This document shows positions 46,820-59,324 of a stretch of 64,000 bases of DNA, piece by piece. Where the stretch lies: positions 62,001 to 126,000 of the forward strand of contig VTFK01000112.1 of the NCBI GenBank assembly GCA_009617715.1, written 5' to 3'. Both the position numbers and the translations under genes were made by a program. The number at the start of each line of letters is the position of its first letter. The stretch's first letter is position 1. This DNA comes from Plectrocnemia conspersa. Its lineage: Eukaryota; Arthropoda; Insecta; Trichoptera; Polycentropodidae. Under the pieces are notes generated by a model. That model saw only the letters and a list, made by a program, of their open reading frames with translations. It was not told where the DNA came from and did not search any database.

Positions 46820-49430
46820 AAATATGTAGGATGGTGCTAATATTTTTTTGATGTGCACCATAACTTTTTATTAAATATATTTAAACATAAATTTACATAT
46901 TTTAAGATACAATTAATTACATTCAAAAAAATAAAAAAATGAAAAAATAAAAATATAAAATGTTAAATCTCTAATTTTTTTATCTAAAATTTAGTGTGTT
47001 TTATTGTTATTTACTTTCATTATTTTATAATGTACTATGTCTATTAATAAAAAATGCTACTTGATAATAATATTGATAGGTAAATGATAAAAATTGTTTA
47101 TTTCTCAAATGTCTTTACTGGTGTATACTATATTATTATATTTTAAGTGCCTACCTACATAATATTATTGCGTTCTCCTAAAACATTTCATATTGCCAGG
47201 TGTATAATATATTCGAGTCTCATATTTTATAATCATATATGCACATCGATGATAGGTTTACTGAATGGTCTGATTCGACCCAGACACGATAGTGTAGTAC
47301 CTTTAGAATTCCATCAATTGGTCACTTGAACGTGTTGTTTCAGCCATAGGGCTGGTCGTATCCATGGCGACCGATCGCGTGCAAGCAAATCGGTCTGAAA
47401 ATGCGAGGGTTGTTACTCTCTTAGGGGTTGATGGTGGAAGAATTTCCTTTGTTTGTTGCATTCGTCAAAGGTACATAGTCAAAGTTCGCAGTCCGATTCC
47501 GCAGCTCAAAAACACCGAAGGTCTCGAAAAGAACTTGACCTAGACTGGATATCGATTGCAGTATCATAAAGGTCTTATCTTCTTGTGATGTAGTATACCT
47601 ATAAATTAAATGTGTTCGGCGAGTGCGTGTATAAATGTGTGAGGGTTAATTATGGAGATGTTAACATTGTTAACTGTTGAATGCTCACGTATTGTGTTAC
47701 ATTGAAACTTGAAGAGGTAACGTGTGAATACAAATTGTCTGCGAGACGTTTCGCAATAATTTAATTATGACTGAATAATGAATATTTTAATGTATATCTT
47801 AATAATTTATTAAGAGTAAAAATAGTAAATTTTTTTTATAAATACGGCTAATACCTATAAATCTAAATTTACGGAATAGGCTTTTTTATGTTATTTGCTA
47901 TATTTTATATCTTAAATATAATATATTATTTATATTGAATTTAATAAACCAGCCCAATCCAATTTTCATACAAAAACCAGAGGTCAAGTGATCGAGTAAA
48001 ATATATTACGAATACACATGAAAAGGTTAATACATATAAATATAATTCGTGGATGACTTTTTGATATTTGGGGAATTATTTTTAACTAGAAAATGTATTT
48101 TAATTAAAATGCTGCTATAAAACGTGTTTTGAATCCGATTTAATTTAAATATTTGAGTTGATGTATAGCAAAAAATGGCTAATAACTATAGCAATGCCAT
48201 TTGAATGATACATATTGGTAACTGCTTATATTTTATGTTGACATATGTTGCTACACAGATTAATAAATGTAAATATATAGTTTAGATTTAAGTCATTAAA
48301 TATAATATATATAAAACACAACTGAAGCAAATGTTAAAAAATTATATGTAAGCAAATATTTTTTACTAGTATCATATTCATCGAAAATCAATGAAAAATG
48401 TATATAAAACATTAATTTAATGCATAAATATGCATTATTTAATAACCTAAAAATTCTGGTGTATTTTATAGAAACATATCTATGAAAATGTAATTATTGA
48501 ATTTTAGTCAGACTATAATCTTGTATAAAAAACACATATGAACAAAAATAAATTTAATTAACAAATACAGTGAAGTTAAATATCAATAATAAATTTATTT
48601 TTATTTTACTGCGTGTGTTTTTTTTATATTGATAACAATCAATCTAAAATGTAGAGAAAAATAAATAATTAAAATATATATTTATTCAAGTTTAAAATCA
48701 TAAATACATTATTTTACTTGCGACTCATTTCATGCGTTATGCAGGTATCTGAACTTTTATATTATAAATAAAAATAATACAATGACTTTTTTAAATTATT
48801 TATAGCATTTTTATGCAGCAAATATGTGTCACTCATTTTATTTTATTAAATTTTATTCAAGCAAAACAATATTTTTTTAATGTACAATATATTTAATTTT
48901 ATTGCTTTCTAAGTAATAAAAATGGCTTTCACGCAAAGGTTGTTGACATTTACGTGAAGAGCCTTGGTTATCACGCGATTTGATTCTATTGAATGCCACT
49001 ATCCGTATTTAGCGATGTTTTATTTCAAAATCGAATTTCTATTGAATTTTAACCATGACCATTAAGCTCATAAAACAATGAGATTTTCGCGTATATCTCT
49101 TTATAATGCAAATTAGTTTATGCCTATAGTTTATATATTCTTAACTAGATAGTTATACTTGTTAATCAACGAAAAGAGACATATTTAATAAGTTGTAACG
49201 TAATATAGAATAAAAGTTGTACGAGACAGACAAATTGAATAAGAAAAAGACAATAAAACTGATCTTATATAATTTATGTTATATAACTGTAACAGAGAAT
49301 TCCAATCCTTCATAAAGTCTTAGAAATTGTAAGCACATATTCAGCATGTATATAAAATACTTGATTTCATAACAAATATTTCTCTTTAAGCCGAAAAAAA
49401 AAAGACTAATATTATTAGGTGGTTCGAAAT
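46820..49430. other. AT-rich desert, no gene
   Basis: Nothing coding. A GC-richer patch at 47,330-47,560 lacks an open frame. Confidence 0.3.
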
Positions 49431-49439
49431 AATTGATTT

Positions 49440-50025
49440 TTGTATGTGACTTTGCATCTGAAATAGACGCAAAAAAATGTTAATTTTTTTTTTTATAAAC
49501 ATATATAAATATAAAAAAATCAGGGCTGTGGAGTCGTTGGGAATTTTTCCCGAATTCGAATTTAAAAAATTCGATTTGATAATTTTAAAATATTAATTTT
49601 ATTTATTTTTATGTAAATAACAACAAAGAAGAAACAACAAAAAATAATTATAATAATATTTCAAAAAATATTTAAATACATACCATTTCTAATATGTCAT
49701 ATGTAAATAGGACCAGTGTAGAAACATGATCCTGGATGTCATTCGCTTGGATTAGTGCCGCGCCATTGTATGCGCCTACGCGTGACAACGCCGGCCGGTG
49801 GCCGGTCGACTGTTGGGTATTTTATTAAGTGCATATTAGGTTTTTTTACTTCATATTAACGACTTAAAACGCATGATGCACAATTAAAAAGTATTGGTCG
49901 GGGTGGAAAAGTCTAAAAAGGAGTTGTATGACTTATACTCCGAATCTGCTTAAAATGTTCCGATTACACAGCCCTGAAAAAAATGGGTACCGCTATCAGG
50001 CGGTGGAGTTAAAAAGGCAGGTTTT
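49440..50025 (+). repeat. repeat C, copy 2, split by hAT MITE
   Basis: The left half (GTATGTGACTTTGCATCTGA, AATAGACGC) precedes the MITE at 49,521. The right half (TACCGCTATCAGGCGGTGGA, GTTAAAAAGGCAGG) follows it. With the MITE and one target duplication removed, the order equals copy 1 at 23.7 kb. Confidence 0.6.
49521..49976. mobile_element. hAT-type MITE with perfect 8-bp TSD
   Basis: Ends are CAGGGCTGTGGAGTCG and, inverted, CAGGGCTGTGTAATCG. Both flanks are AAAAAAAT (49,513-49,520 and 49,977-49,984), the 8-bp duplication expected of hAT transposition. The element is 456 bp with no transposase. It inserted into an older repeat C copy. Confidence 0.85.
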
Positions 50026-50029
50026 TGGA

Positions 50030-51345
50030 AGTGGGAAAGTGTATTATTGTCGGCTGTGTATTTCATGTAGTAGCTAGAATCTGTCATGATGTGCATTTAA
50101 ATAATTTTTATTTACCGGTGAAATTGATATACAATTTAAGTGTTTCGTGTAAACTTTTTCTTAATTACGCGGATATACAATTTTCTGGCGGGTTGTATTC
50201 TTGTCTGTTGTGATATTTGTAAAGCAGCTGGAATTTGTCTTTTGCATCTCTGCCGTGTATCTAATATTTTATAATGCTGAACAGCTCTGAGGAGTCGCAG
50301 ATGAGGATGTTGGCGAGCTAATTGCATCGCTTTTTAAACACACATACGAATTGTGTTCAAGTCTTAGTCGCTATTATCTGGCGTTCGATAACCATAGGTA
50401 GAAAAACAAAAGTATTTTGCGCAAGGTAAAATGTACTGTACTGTAACACAGATCCTTCCGAAACAAAGAGTAGTTTTTTCAGCGGTAATATGCGAGATTC
50501 AGGTTTATTAACGGATATCTATGCAATTTTTTAAATTAATAATGCAATTGTTTAGACATAGTTTTATTTACCATTATTGTGTGAATATACTGTGTGTAGA
50601 AAAACTTTTGGGACTTTTGATCTTTCGTTCGTTGTTCAAATAGTTGATAATGTCTCATTTTAATTATAACAAATTGTGCAGGTGTTTGAAAATCCTGCAA
50701 TATAATAAAAATAAAGAGATGATATATTACATAAAAATATTATTAATAAAGATTTTAATATGGTTTTAAACTATGCTTAAAATGTGAATTTAAATAAAAA
50801 AAAAATACGGCAATTGTTTTAACCTCAATCTTTTTTTATAAAGCTATTTTTTTATTCATAACTAAAAGCTAAAAATAATATATTGATTGATTGTTTTTAT
50901 TTTCATTGAAAACTATTAATAGGGTTCCGTTAATATTTTTATCTTTTCATTAAGTTAAGCAGTGTTTAATTTTTAATAATAATATAATTGTGTTTAAAAA
51001 TTATCATTATGTTATTAACTTAGTATTTAAAAAAGCAAAACATTTTATTTATTAATTTAATGCAAGTTAGGGTGTGTAATATATTCCAAAAACTGGAAGG
51101 TTTGGAAGATTTTGGGATTCGTCATGCAATACAACATGCATTGGAACGAATTTATGAGAATCATATTTAATTTAATATATTAGTTCGATTATTATTAATT
51201 TAATCAATTACATTCAAGTGTTTGAAATGAATAATTATATATAAAAACAAAACAAAAAATATAATATTTTTTTCAAAATTATAATTTGCTGATAATATAA
51301 AATTCGATAATAGCATATATTTGTGGCATTCAAAATAAAATTAAA
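50030..51345. other. AT-rich desert, no gene
   Basis: Two small opposite-strand frames (50,025-50,327) show no family resemblance. Otherwise empty. Confidence 0.3.
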
Positions 51346-51351
51346 AAAAAT

Positions 51352-51431
51352 TGACAGCGGTGGGATTCGAACCCACGCCCTTTCGGACTGGTGCCTAAAA
51401 CCAGCGCCTTAGACCGCTCGGCCACGCTGCC
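51352..51431 (-). tRNA. tRNA-Leu (UAG)
   Basis: An 80-base cloverleaf on the minus strand. The acceptor GGCAGCG pairs with CGCTGTC (one G-U). It has a type II D arm (TGGCCGAGCGG A box), anticodon arm CTGGT-TTTAGGC-ACCAG with anticodon TAG, a long variable arm, and a perfect B box GGTTCGAATCC. A run of eight T follows the 3' end as Pol III terminator. It decodes CUA. No intron. Confidence 0.93.
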
Positions 51432-51439
51432 TAGGATTT

Positions 51440-52660
51440 TTCGGCGGCTTATCGGCGATGGCAAATAGGCAAAGAAACAATGTACAATACACTTATATAT
51501 AATAAGATATTAGAAAATATTGTATTACATGCTGTGCATGTATTGAGCACAAATCAGCAAATTCCTAATTGAGTATCGCGTTCGACTATGCGTGGCATGT
51601 CATCGTGTTTCTCAGTCATGTGCGATAATTGAATTATTTTGCTGTCACAAACGAACATACGTATATATGTATGTGCGAATGTACAATACATAGTGCTCGA
51701 ATCGGATAATTATTACGCTTCAAATTAAATTTTATGTTATAGTTAAGTCAACAATAGCACTGCTAATGATGTCCTTGGAGCGAAGCCAAGTACCGTTCGA
51801 TGGCACAATTTACTCGAAGGACGATTCGATTATCGGGCAATGTTATTTATTTTTAATCTGGGAGCAAAATTGATTTTTATGTTTTACGGGATATTGTGTA
51901 TTCGTGGATAGATTAAGAATATATTATATACTGTATTTAGTAAGATAGTTGTGATCTTAATTTTGCGATCGCAATTTATTAAATAATGTATTAGAATATT
52001 ATTTTGATTTTTATACTACTTTTTTGTGTTGCATCTTCCAATCATAGTTATTATCTTACTACATGCACTTAATAAATATTTGATATAAAATATTTGACTC
52101 CACGCGTAAGTTACTCCCATTTATTACACTTGACCTACATCTGGAACATCTCACACTGCCCATGCAGTGTGCTTTGAATTGCTTTTTTGGAGTGCACGCA
52201 TGTCGATAAAGATTTTGCTCGCTTACTTTATAATTTATAAACACGTGAATACTATTCGATCGTTTTATTACAAATTTCGTTTTTGCCTTAATTTACTTGG
52301 TTCGATTTACGCGATATTTATTAGAACATATTTACCGCGTAAAACCGAGAAATGAGTGTATTAGTTTTTTGCATTTAATAAAAGCGGTTTTAATAAATAA
52401 AAAAATACTGAAAAATACACTGTTTTTAATATTCTTTAAAATTTAATCTATTGTAGAGCAAGGTATGAATAGTATTACGTGAATAGTGCATTGTTATTTT
52501 TTCAACCCTTTGTTTATCTAAAATGAAAGAATGTTGCAACAAGCATTTGTAGTTTCGATTTTAAAGGATTTTTAAATTGTTAAATAGCATTTATAGTTTA
52601 CACGCATAACATATACTATAGTAAATCAGCTAACCGAAACCCTTTAGGAAAAAAGTTAAA
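51440..52660. other. AT-rich desert, no gene
   Basis: No coding signal. Mixed-composition patches lie at 51,560-51,850 and 52,090-52,340. Confidence 0.3.
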
Positions 52661-52669
52661 ATAAATTAT

Positions 52670-52759
52670 GCTTATTCCAAAGAGAAAATAATATCTTACG
52701 GTGTACCACAGGGATCCAAATTAGGACCATTGCTGTTTATAATATATATTAATGATATA
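52670..52759 (+). pseudogene. LINE reverse transcriptase scrap
   Basis: Encodes AYSKEKIISYGVPQGSKLGP then LLFIIYINDI, the conserved RT block just upstream of the YADD box in Jockey/CR1-type LINEs. The frame ends in low-complexity AT DNA and no YADD follows. Confidence 0.75.
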
Positions 52760-52983
52760 ATTATTATTATAAAAAAATGTAAAAAAGAAGAGTATACATA
52801 TAATATAAACAACCAAATTTTCGATTTTAAATATTTGCTTTCTAAAAATACGAAAACTATATTTTAATAAGCGCAGCGTCGCCACTCATAGTACTGCACT
52901 CAATTTCGAGAATAGGCACTATGATGACATACAACTACACATTCTTAAATAATTATTTGTTTTACGTTTTTGAGTATTATGGG

Positions 52984-53229
52984 CAGTGGCGTAGCTGGGG
53001 TATGTGCCACCCAGGGCGATCCTTAAAATTGCCGCCCCCCCATACATTTTTTTCAGGGTCATAAAATCAGCATTTCTTAAAATAATAAATTTGTTATTAT
53101 TAAGCTCTTGTTATTCGTGGATTTATATATGTTTTAGTGCATTCAGGGTTAAGAACCACACTAGACGATCCCATCGCGAATATGCCACCCTCAAGCAAGT
53201 GCCGCCCAGGGCGGCCCGCTACGCCACTG
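52984..53229. mobile_element. hAT-type MITE, CAGTGGCGTAGC termini
   Basis: 246 bp with inverted ends CAGTGGCGTAGC on both sides (the right end reads GCTACGCCACTG). Sub-terminal GCCACCCAGGGCG and GCCGCCCAGGGCGG are mirrored. Flanks ATTATGGG and ATTATCGG are a target duplication with one change. A small frame across it is not a gene. Confidence 0.85.
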
Positions 53230-53546
53230 ATTATCGGCAAATCTTGTTTCAATGTGTTTGTTGATTAGTATTTTTTTTAGATACAAATAAAATTAACAAC
53301 TTATACATACCAATGAGTTATTAGTAATGATATTCATAATGATAAACCAGACTTAATGAATAAAAAAATAATAGTATCTGATTAAGATTGACATAATTTT
53401 ATGAGTATTTTTACCCTTAAGCTACTAGTTAGACTTGCACGGTTGTCAACCACTGGCTGGAAATTATTGACATACGCATCACAAACAGTAGTACTAAAAA
53501 ACGAGCCCTTGAAATCTATAAATAATTATTATTTCTTAATTACACC

Positions 53547-53825
53547 TTGTATACTCATGATTCCAATTCCAATATACCGGTATTTAAATTATACTTACTA
53601 CTTTATAAGCTACCAAAACAGTTTATTACGCAACTGTCCCGATTATATTGTGACATAAATGGTCACCCCACATATATTGAATTGCGTATGTTGCGTCTCC
53701 ATCCGCATATCATTATTGCCATTCTTCGTTGCGGTATTTTCATATGTATCCCCACGCAGTACCTCTCCGGAGATAACAGCTCTATTGCGAATTTGTGTAA
53801 TGTACCAATGATTACAACCGTTTAA
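53547..53825 (+). pseudogene. possible LINE ORF2 C-terminal relic
   Basis: A 92-codon frame reading FKLYLLLYKLPKQFITQLSR near its start and SSIANLCNVPMITTV at its end vaguely follows the pattern of LINE C-termini (LLLLYKL ... NSPI.RLC). Support is weak. It could be chance. Confidence 0.3.
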
Positions 53826-53829
53826 AAAA

Positions 53830-54435
53830 TCATGTATTTGTCATGTATTAAAATGGATATACTTATGCTTGAATTATGATATATATCTTAGCTATGAATT
53901 ATTGCTATAAATGTGATTTGAAAACGTGGTATATTAAATCAGGCGTTTAAATTTGATAACCTTGTCATAACCACTTATGCTACGACGCAATACCTCTACA
54001 AATTTATGACACATTCTAAATTAAACCTGTCAAATATTCACCGAAATTTGAATGTTACTTTTTCTACGAATCAAATACTACGCAGTGAAAAGTTATATAT
54101 TTACTTGACCTTAACGTGTCCGATAACCCAGAATATTAATTGATAAAAATTAAATAGTCCAAATGGAACAAAATATATACTTTGTATATAATAGATAAGA
54201 TTGGGAGAGAAGTATGGCGCTCGATCGATTTTTAGTCTGGCTAACAATAAATAAAATATTTGAGCTAAGGTCAGATTATATACTGATATTTAATATCAAT
54301 AAAAAAATGGCTTCGGGTGATTTAACGACATCAAATATGTTATTTATAACCTTTAGATGTAATATTTTTATAAATTATATATAAATATACATCATTTAAT
54401 TTTGAATATAATTTTTGTTAAAAATAATAATAAAA
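53830..54435. other. AT-rich desert, no gene
   Basis: Nothing recognised. Confidence 0.3.
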
Positions 54436-54440
54436 AAGAA

Positions 54441-54522
54441 TGGCAGCGGTGGGATTCGAACCCACGCCTCCGAAGAGACTGGTGCCTTAAACCAGCGCCT
54501 TAGACCGCTCGGCCACGCTACC
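54441..54522 (-). tRNA. tRNA-Leu (AAG), copy 1
   Basis: An 82-base type II tRNA. Acceptor GGTAGCG/CGCTGCC, A box TGGCCGAGCGG, anticodon loop TTAAGGC (AAG), variable arm TCTCTTCGGAGG, B box GGTTCGAATCC. A T6 terminator follows. It decodes CUU/CUC with inosine at position 34. Confidence 0.95.
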
Positions 54523-54529
54523 TGGAACC

Positions 54530-55290
54530 GGGAGCGCAAAATAATTGTATCTGAAGAGGACGACTATTTTTGACTTTTTATTTATATAACAAGTTATCGT
54601 ATCGTGGTGTCAGTGACTCACAAACTTTTTTTAACCAGACTAATATTGATCTAAACGCGACAAAATTGTTTGTTTGTACGGGCAGGGCAAACATGTTTGT
54701 GTTTTCATTTTTTATTTGTTGAGTATAAAAATGTTTGTTCAATTTTATTTGTATACATAATTAGGATTATGGTCATGTATGAAAAAAGCAAATAAAAGCA
54801 AGTCCATAAATAAATAAATGTGTATTTATTTTAATTAGCCGCTTCATTTTAAAATAAATAAAAACATCAGTAGTACACGTTAAATAAAAATTAGTTATAT
54901 TATTAATTATATTATATAAGTTTTGAGTGCTCTTCAAGCGAATAATATGTTAATTTCACATTTTTTCTTATCGAAAGTTAAAAATTAAGTTTTAATGTTT
55001 TAAGAATCTGTAAAATAATTTATTTACATTAAATCATATATTACCGAGAAAATTATGATACGAATATTTGAGGTTATGTTATGCACGTCCCTGTGTCTAA
55101 TATAATTAAGCTTTTTTAATTAAAAAAAATGTTAAATTATCATTACTCAACTTTGTACTATAAAAATATAATATAACAGAATGGTTCATATTCAGTTTTG
55201 AAATCAACTACAATCTTCTTAAAAACCGAAAAAGTGAATATTCAAGACGAAAGTACTTAACAACATTATTGTCTATTTTGAGTAGATTTC
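54530..55290. other. AT-rich desert, no gene
   Basis: Nothing recognised. Confidence 0.3.
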
Positions 55291-55295
55291 TTAAG

Positions 55296-55298
<3 letters not shown>

Positions 55299-55375
<77 letters not shown>

Positions 55376-55427
55376 TAAATATATATATATATATATATGT
55401 ATATATAAATGGGATATATATATATCG

Positions 55428-55459
<32 letters not shown>

Positions 55460-55464
55460 TATAT
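55299..55464. repeat. (TA)n array, interrupted
   Basis: Long TA dinucleotide runs with short AAT/GTA/GGG interruptions. Tyr-Ile frames on both strands here are artefacts. Confidence 0.95.
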
Positions 55465-55671
55465 GGTTCCCATTTAAAGTCAACATATTACTTTTTTAAA
55501 ACATGAATCATGGCGTTTCGGCCAGATTCGCCCGGCCATCCTGGGGAAAATTGAGAATATGAACATCCGGTGTGGGCAAAGCCCAGCATGTGGTTGTTCA
55601 GATCTAAAAAAAGTACGGGGTAATCCCCCTATAAATTTAACCAAAGAGTCGAAAACGCATTCAACCAATAA

Positions 55672-55672
<1 letters not shown>
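55465..55672 (+). mobile_element. single-arm copy of TA-flanked foldback element
   Basis: Shares GTTTCGGCCAGATTCGCC, GAGAATATGAACATCCGGTG, CCCAGCATGTGGTTGTTCAG and the terminus CGAAAACGCATTCAACCA with the element at 63.6-63.97 kb. Here only one arm is present, followed directly by the right terminus. It is bracketed by TA arrays on both sides. Confidence 0.7.

Positions 55673-55673
<1 letters not shown>

Positions 55674-55751
<78 letters not shown>
55674..55751. repeat. (TA)n array
   Basis: About 38 uninterrupted TA units flanking the single-arm element on its right. Confidence 0.95.
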
Positions 55752-55754
<3 letters not shown>

Positions 55755-55833
55755 AACGATTATTAATAAATAATCATCAACTAATACCAGAATACCCCAA
55801 AACCACCCTCAGTCAAAATGTATTATAAATGGG

Positions 55834-55900
55834 ATCAGGGCTGGACTTAGATTATTTAGCGCCCCAGGTAAAAACTAAGTTGCTCCCTCCCACATATAAT
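55834..55900 (+). repeat. hAT-like 5' end, unpaired
   Basis: CAGGGCTGGACTTAG followed by GCGCCCCAGGTAAAAAC resembles a hAT terminal region. No inverse copy was found downstream. Confidence 0.35.
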
Positions 55901-55909
55901 TAACATATT

Positions 55910-57670
55910 ACATTTAAAACATGAGCTGATACACATTCAAATATCATGCACTAAACCTATTTTATCATAAATTATCTTTTGTGAATAATTTTAAGATTTA
56001 TACTGATTCAAATTAACTCAAATATCTATAAAGGGATTGTTTATTGTATTAAATTAATTTAATAAATTTACCATTTAAGAGCTAAAAAATAATAGATCAA
56101 CGCTGTGGCGAAAACAACTGTATGGTAACCACAGATTAAATAATATAATAGCAGCAAACCAAAGTGTGCATCGAAAGCGTACGCAAAAAATATGTTTATT
56201 TTATTGCTATTATTTATTGTCAGCGATTTACGACTTATTAACTATTATTTTTTTTATTTAAAAAATTAAATACTATTCTAGCAGAGTAGGAGAGTCAAAT
56301 ATTTTATTTTATATTATAAATTATAGCTCTGTGTCAGTATATAATAGCGAGTAAAAATTAACCGAGTACCCGGTTAATTTATGTAAAATACCCGGGAACT
56401 TATGGTAATGTAAAATGTCATAGTTACTGGTCATTACAAGAAACTTATATCAAAAGTATAGTAGCATAAATAAAGTATAGTCAATTACGAACTGTTTTTT
56501 TTTTATATATTAAATGTATTTTTTTATATTTAATTTAAATGGTATAGTTAGTAATAAAAAAATAATTATTATGATTCTCAGCTATGACGGGTTAATAGCA
56601 GTAAATGGAGCTTTACTGACAGTTTTAACAAAGCACAAGTTCTTTGGTTGGAGCTAGTAATTTAAAATTAAGCTATTATTGCTTAATTAACCCTAATTAT
56701 TATTTTTTAAATAGCATGCGTGAGCTCAAGGATTTAACAGCGTTTTATAACAATACTTTAAACAATAATCTATATAATTACCATTAACAAATGTTTTGCT
56801 GTTCTGGTCAGTATTTTATGTAAAAAACAAAAAATGGTAAAATTCGATTTTTTTGTTTAAATTAAGCACTAAGGGAAATTCTTATGCGCTATTACATAAA
56901 GTAAAATAATTATATTTTTCACTTAGACTTGCATATGTGGTATTGGTTCTTGACGCGTCCAAAACTTTAGGGGTACAAAATCGATCGGCCGATTGTCAGC
57001 CACCCCCCGTGGGGTGCTTATGGTCATTATTCCCCCTGCATATATAATGCGTTTGTCGGTGTTTTAACTAAGTGCAGGTTAGGGAAGGATACGCGGGGAT
57101 GGTACATTTGCGAGAGGGTAACGCACTTTGCTGACATGGCTGATTTCATTTAAAATTAACCTAATAAATATTTTATTAATTATTCAACATTCAATCATTG
57201 ATGTATAATACATTGCTTAAATACAAGTTGAGTCCAGGGACTTCATTTAAGATTTTTTGCAGGGAGGTAAAAGTTGGCCAATCAGTGACTGTTTTTTTTA
57301 CATTTTATTTGAGAGATAACCCAAGAATTTCTTCTATAGAATCAGAAAAAATTAAATGTTTTGATTTCATTAAGATTCATTGTATTTCATTAAATGACAT
57401 GCATTTTTCTGGCCAAATTCAAGGGGAGGAAAATGCCCCGACCTGCCCCCTCAAATCGAGTCTTGGATCTAGATACTCACTGAAGTATATATAGTTTTTA
57501 AGTAACGAATTTTTTGCACTAAATAATATTGAATCAAATATAGTGCCGTAGCAAGAATTGTTTAAAAAAATAATATTGAAAAAACGCTATTATTGATTGT
57601 TTAGTGAGTCTGATAGAAGTACATATATATGTATATACAATATTTTAACTTTATTTAAAAAAAAATATAT
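55910..57670. other. AT-rich desert, no gene
   Basis: No coding signal. A GC-richer patch (56,960-57,130) contains CACCCCCCGTGGGGTG, a short palindrome. The 98-codon frame at 57,198 lacks family resemblance. Confidence 0.3.
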
Positions 57671-57679
57671 AAAAAGAAA

Positions 57680-57761
57680 TGGCAGCGGTGGGATTCGAAC
57701 CCACGCCTCCGAAGAGACTGGTGCCTTAAACCAGCGCCTTAGACCGCTCGGCCACGCTACC
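57680..57761 (-). tRNA. tRNA-Leu (AAG), copy 2
   Basis: Identical over its 82 bases to the copy at 54,441, so both are probably functional or recently duplicated. The downstream minus-strand T5 run acts as Pol III terminator. Flanking sequence differs beyond a few bases. A 63-codon plus-strand frame across it is an artefact. Confidence 0.95.
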
Positions 57762-57769
57762 GTTCCCTC

Positions 57770-58670
57770 TGGCGTCCAAATGTACTAATCACTTTGCTTG
57801 CTTTTCCCAAAGTTTATTTTTAATGAATATAATTAATCAGGATTAATATTGAATGAGTAAATATTTGGGTAGATATATGAAACAATTTAATATGCTTAAG
57901 TGTAAAATGCCGGCAGTTAAAGAGGCGTCAAAAATATAAATATGAATTATTAAACAGAGTATAAAATTTTATACTATATTTAATATTTAATAATAAGACT
58001 GATTGGTCAAAAAGTGAACCTTGAGGTAAACTAATAGTTTCATTTAATATATATTTTTATTGATACTGTTCTATATGAAAAATATTTTTTTTGGCAGTTA
58101 AATACATTACTACAAAAACATAATCAGTTAAAATTTTGTGATAAACTGTATCTAAAGACTTGACATTTGATAATTGTGTTTGCCTCGTAACAAATAATTT
58201 ACAATATATATTATTTTGTATGTTAGAAATCTAAATAAAATGTTTTAGATTTTTAACAATATTTTATTAATAATATGATAACCCATAAATGATTTTACTA
58301 CACATCCAAAATAAAAAAGCAGTATATAAAATATAATAAAAAAATAAAACAAAAATATTCCTTTTTAATTTTGTAGCTATATTCCGGTCTTATCCTTATT
58401 TGTGTTTAAATTTTATTATGTACATACAAATAATAATAATATAAAATTTTAGCTTAAAAATATGTCTATGTATTATATTTAAAACATTTCTCATTTTATC
58501 TCTAAAATATAGTTACTATTTTATATGAGATTGAGAGCGAATTTAAACATTAACTGCGAAATTTAATCAAAATCTTCTTCAAAAAAGTTTTTTTTTGCTC
58601 ACCTGACATTTAAACAATTATCTTAGCTTCTTTTATACATTATATTCAGAAAATGAAATATATATCTATA
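57770..58670. other. AT-rich desert, no gene
   Basis: Nothing recognised. Confidence 0.3.
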
Positions 58671-58689
58671 GATATAAGTAACGAGAGAA

Positions 58690-59110
58690 CGGAGTATACA
58701 TTTCGCTCAAATTAGAGAGCGTCGTCAAATTAAAGTCGCGAAAAGTTTACCGTCGGCTTTTATGCAAGCGCTTAGAGAATCCTCCTCACAGATTAATCTT
58801 AAATTAATTAATTAATTATCAAAATTTTCGTCGGTTGGCTGCTCATGCCGAATTTAAAACGAACGATCGTTCGTCCTCTAATTGGGATCGTTCATCAATT
58901 AGTAAATTAGTTCATTCGTCTTATCCGATGTTTCTATCAATTTAATTGCACATGGGAGTAATCTCAGCGAATCCGGCAGGGCAATCAATTTACGTTTTCG
59001 CAAACTCGATGCAGAGATATATGAATGTATCTATAAACAAGCGTTTATGTATTTGGATATAATATGTATACTAGAGCATGATTGTGATCTGAGATGGCGT
59101 AAATATTTGT
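58690..59110. promoter_or_regulatory. GC-richer non-coding island with homeodomain sites
   Basis: Contains TTAATTAATTAATTA (58,804 region), a perfect 16-bp palindrome ACGAACGATCGTTCGT (58,859-58,874) and mixed composition without a coding frame. Best candidate in the desert for a conserved enhancer, from motif content only. Confidence 0.35.
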
Positions 59111-59324
59111 GCGGATAATGATTCTTCTCGTATTTCGAGACAATCGAGGTATTATATTTTTTTGTTATTTACTAGCATCAGTATCAAGCTTTGATCATAT
59201 TTTAATTTTAGATATATTATCATTTAATACTTGTTTAAATATTTATACCTATAAAGGATATGATTATATTGACTAACGCAATTTCTTCCATAGCTAAAAT
59301 AATGTCCCTGAATATGCTAATTTA

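Noticed and set aside
47358..47371. X-box-like GTATCCATGGCGAC
   Set aside because: One mismatch to a loose consensus, no adjacent ciliary gene, expected by chance in a window this size.
57597..57788. 63-codon plus-strand frame through the tRNA
   Set aside because: It is the antisense of tRNA-Leu (AAG).
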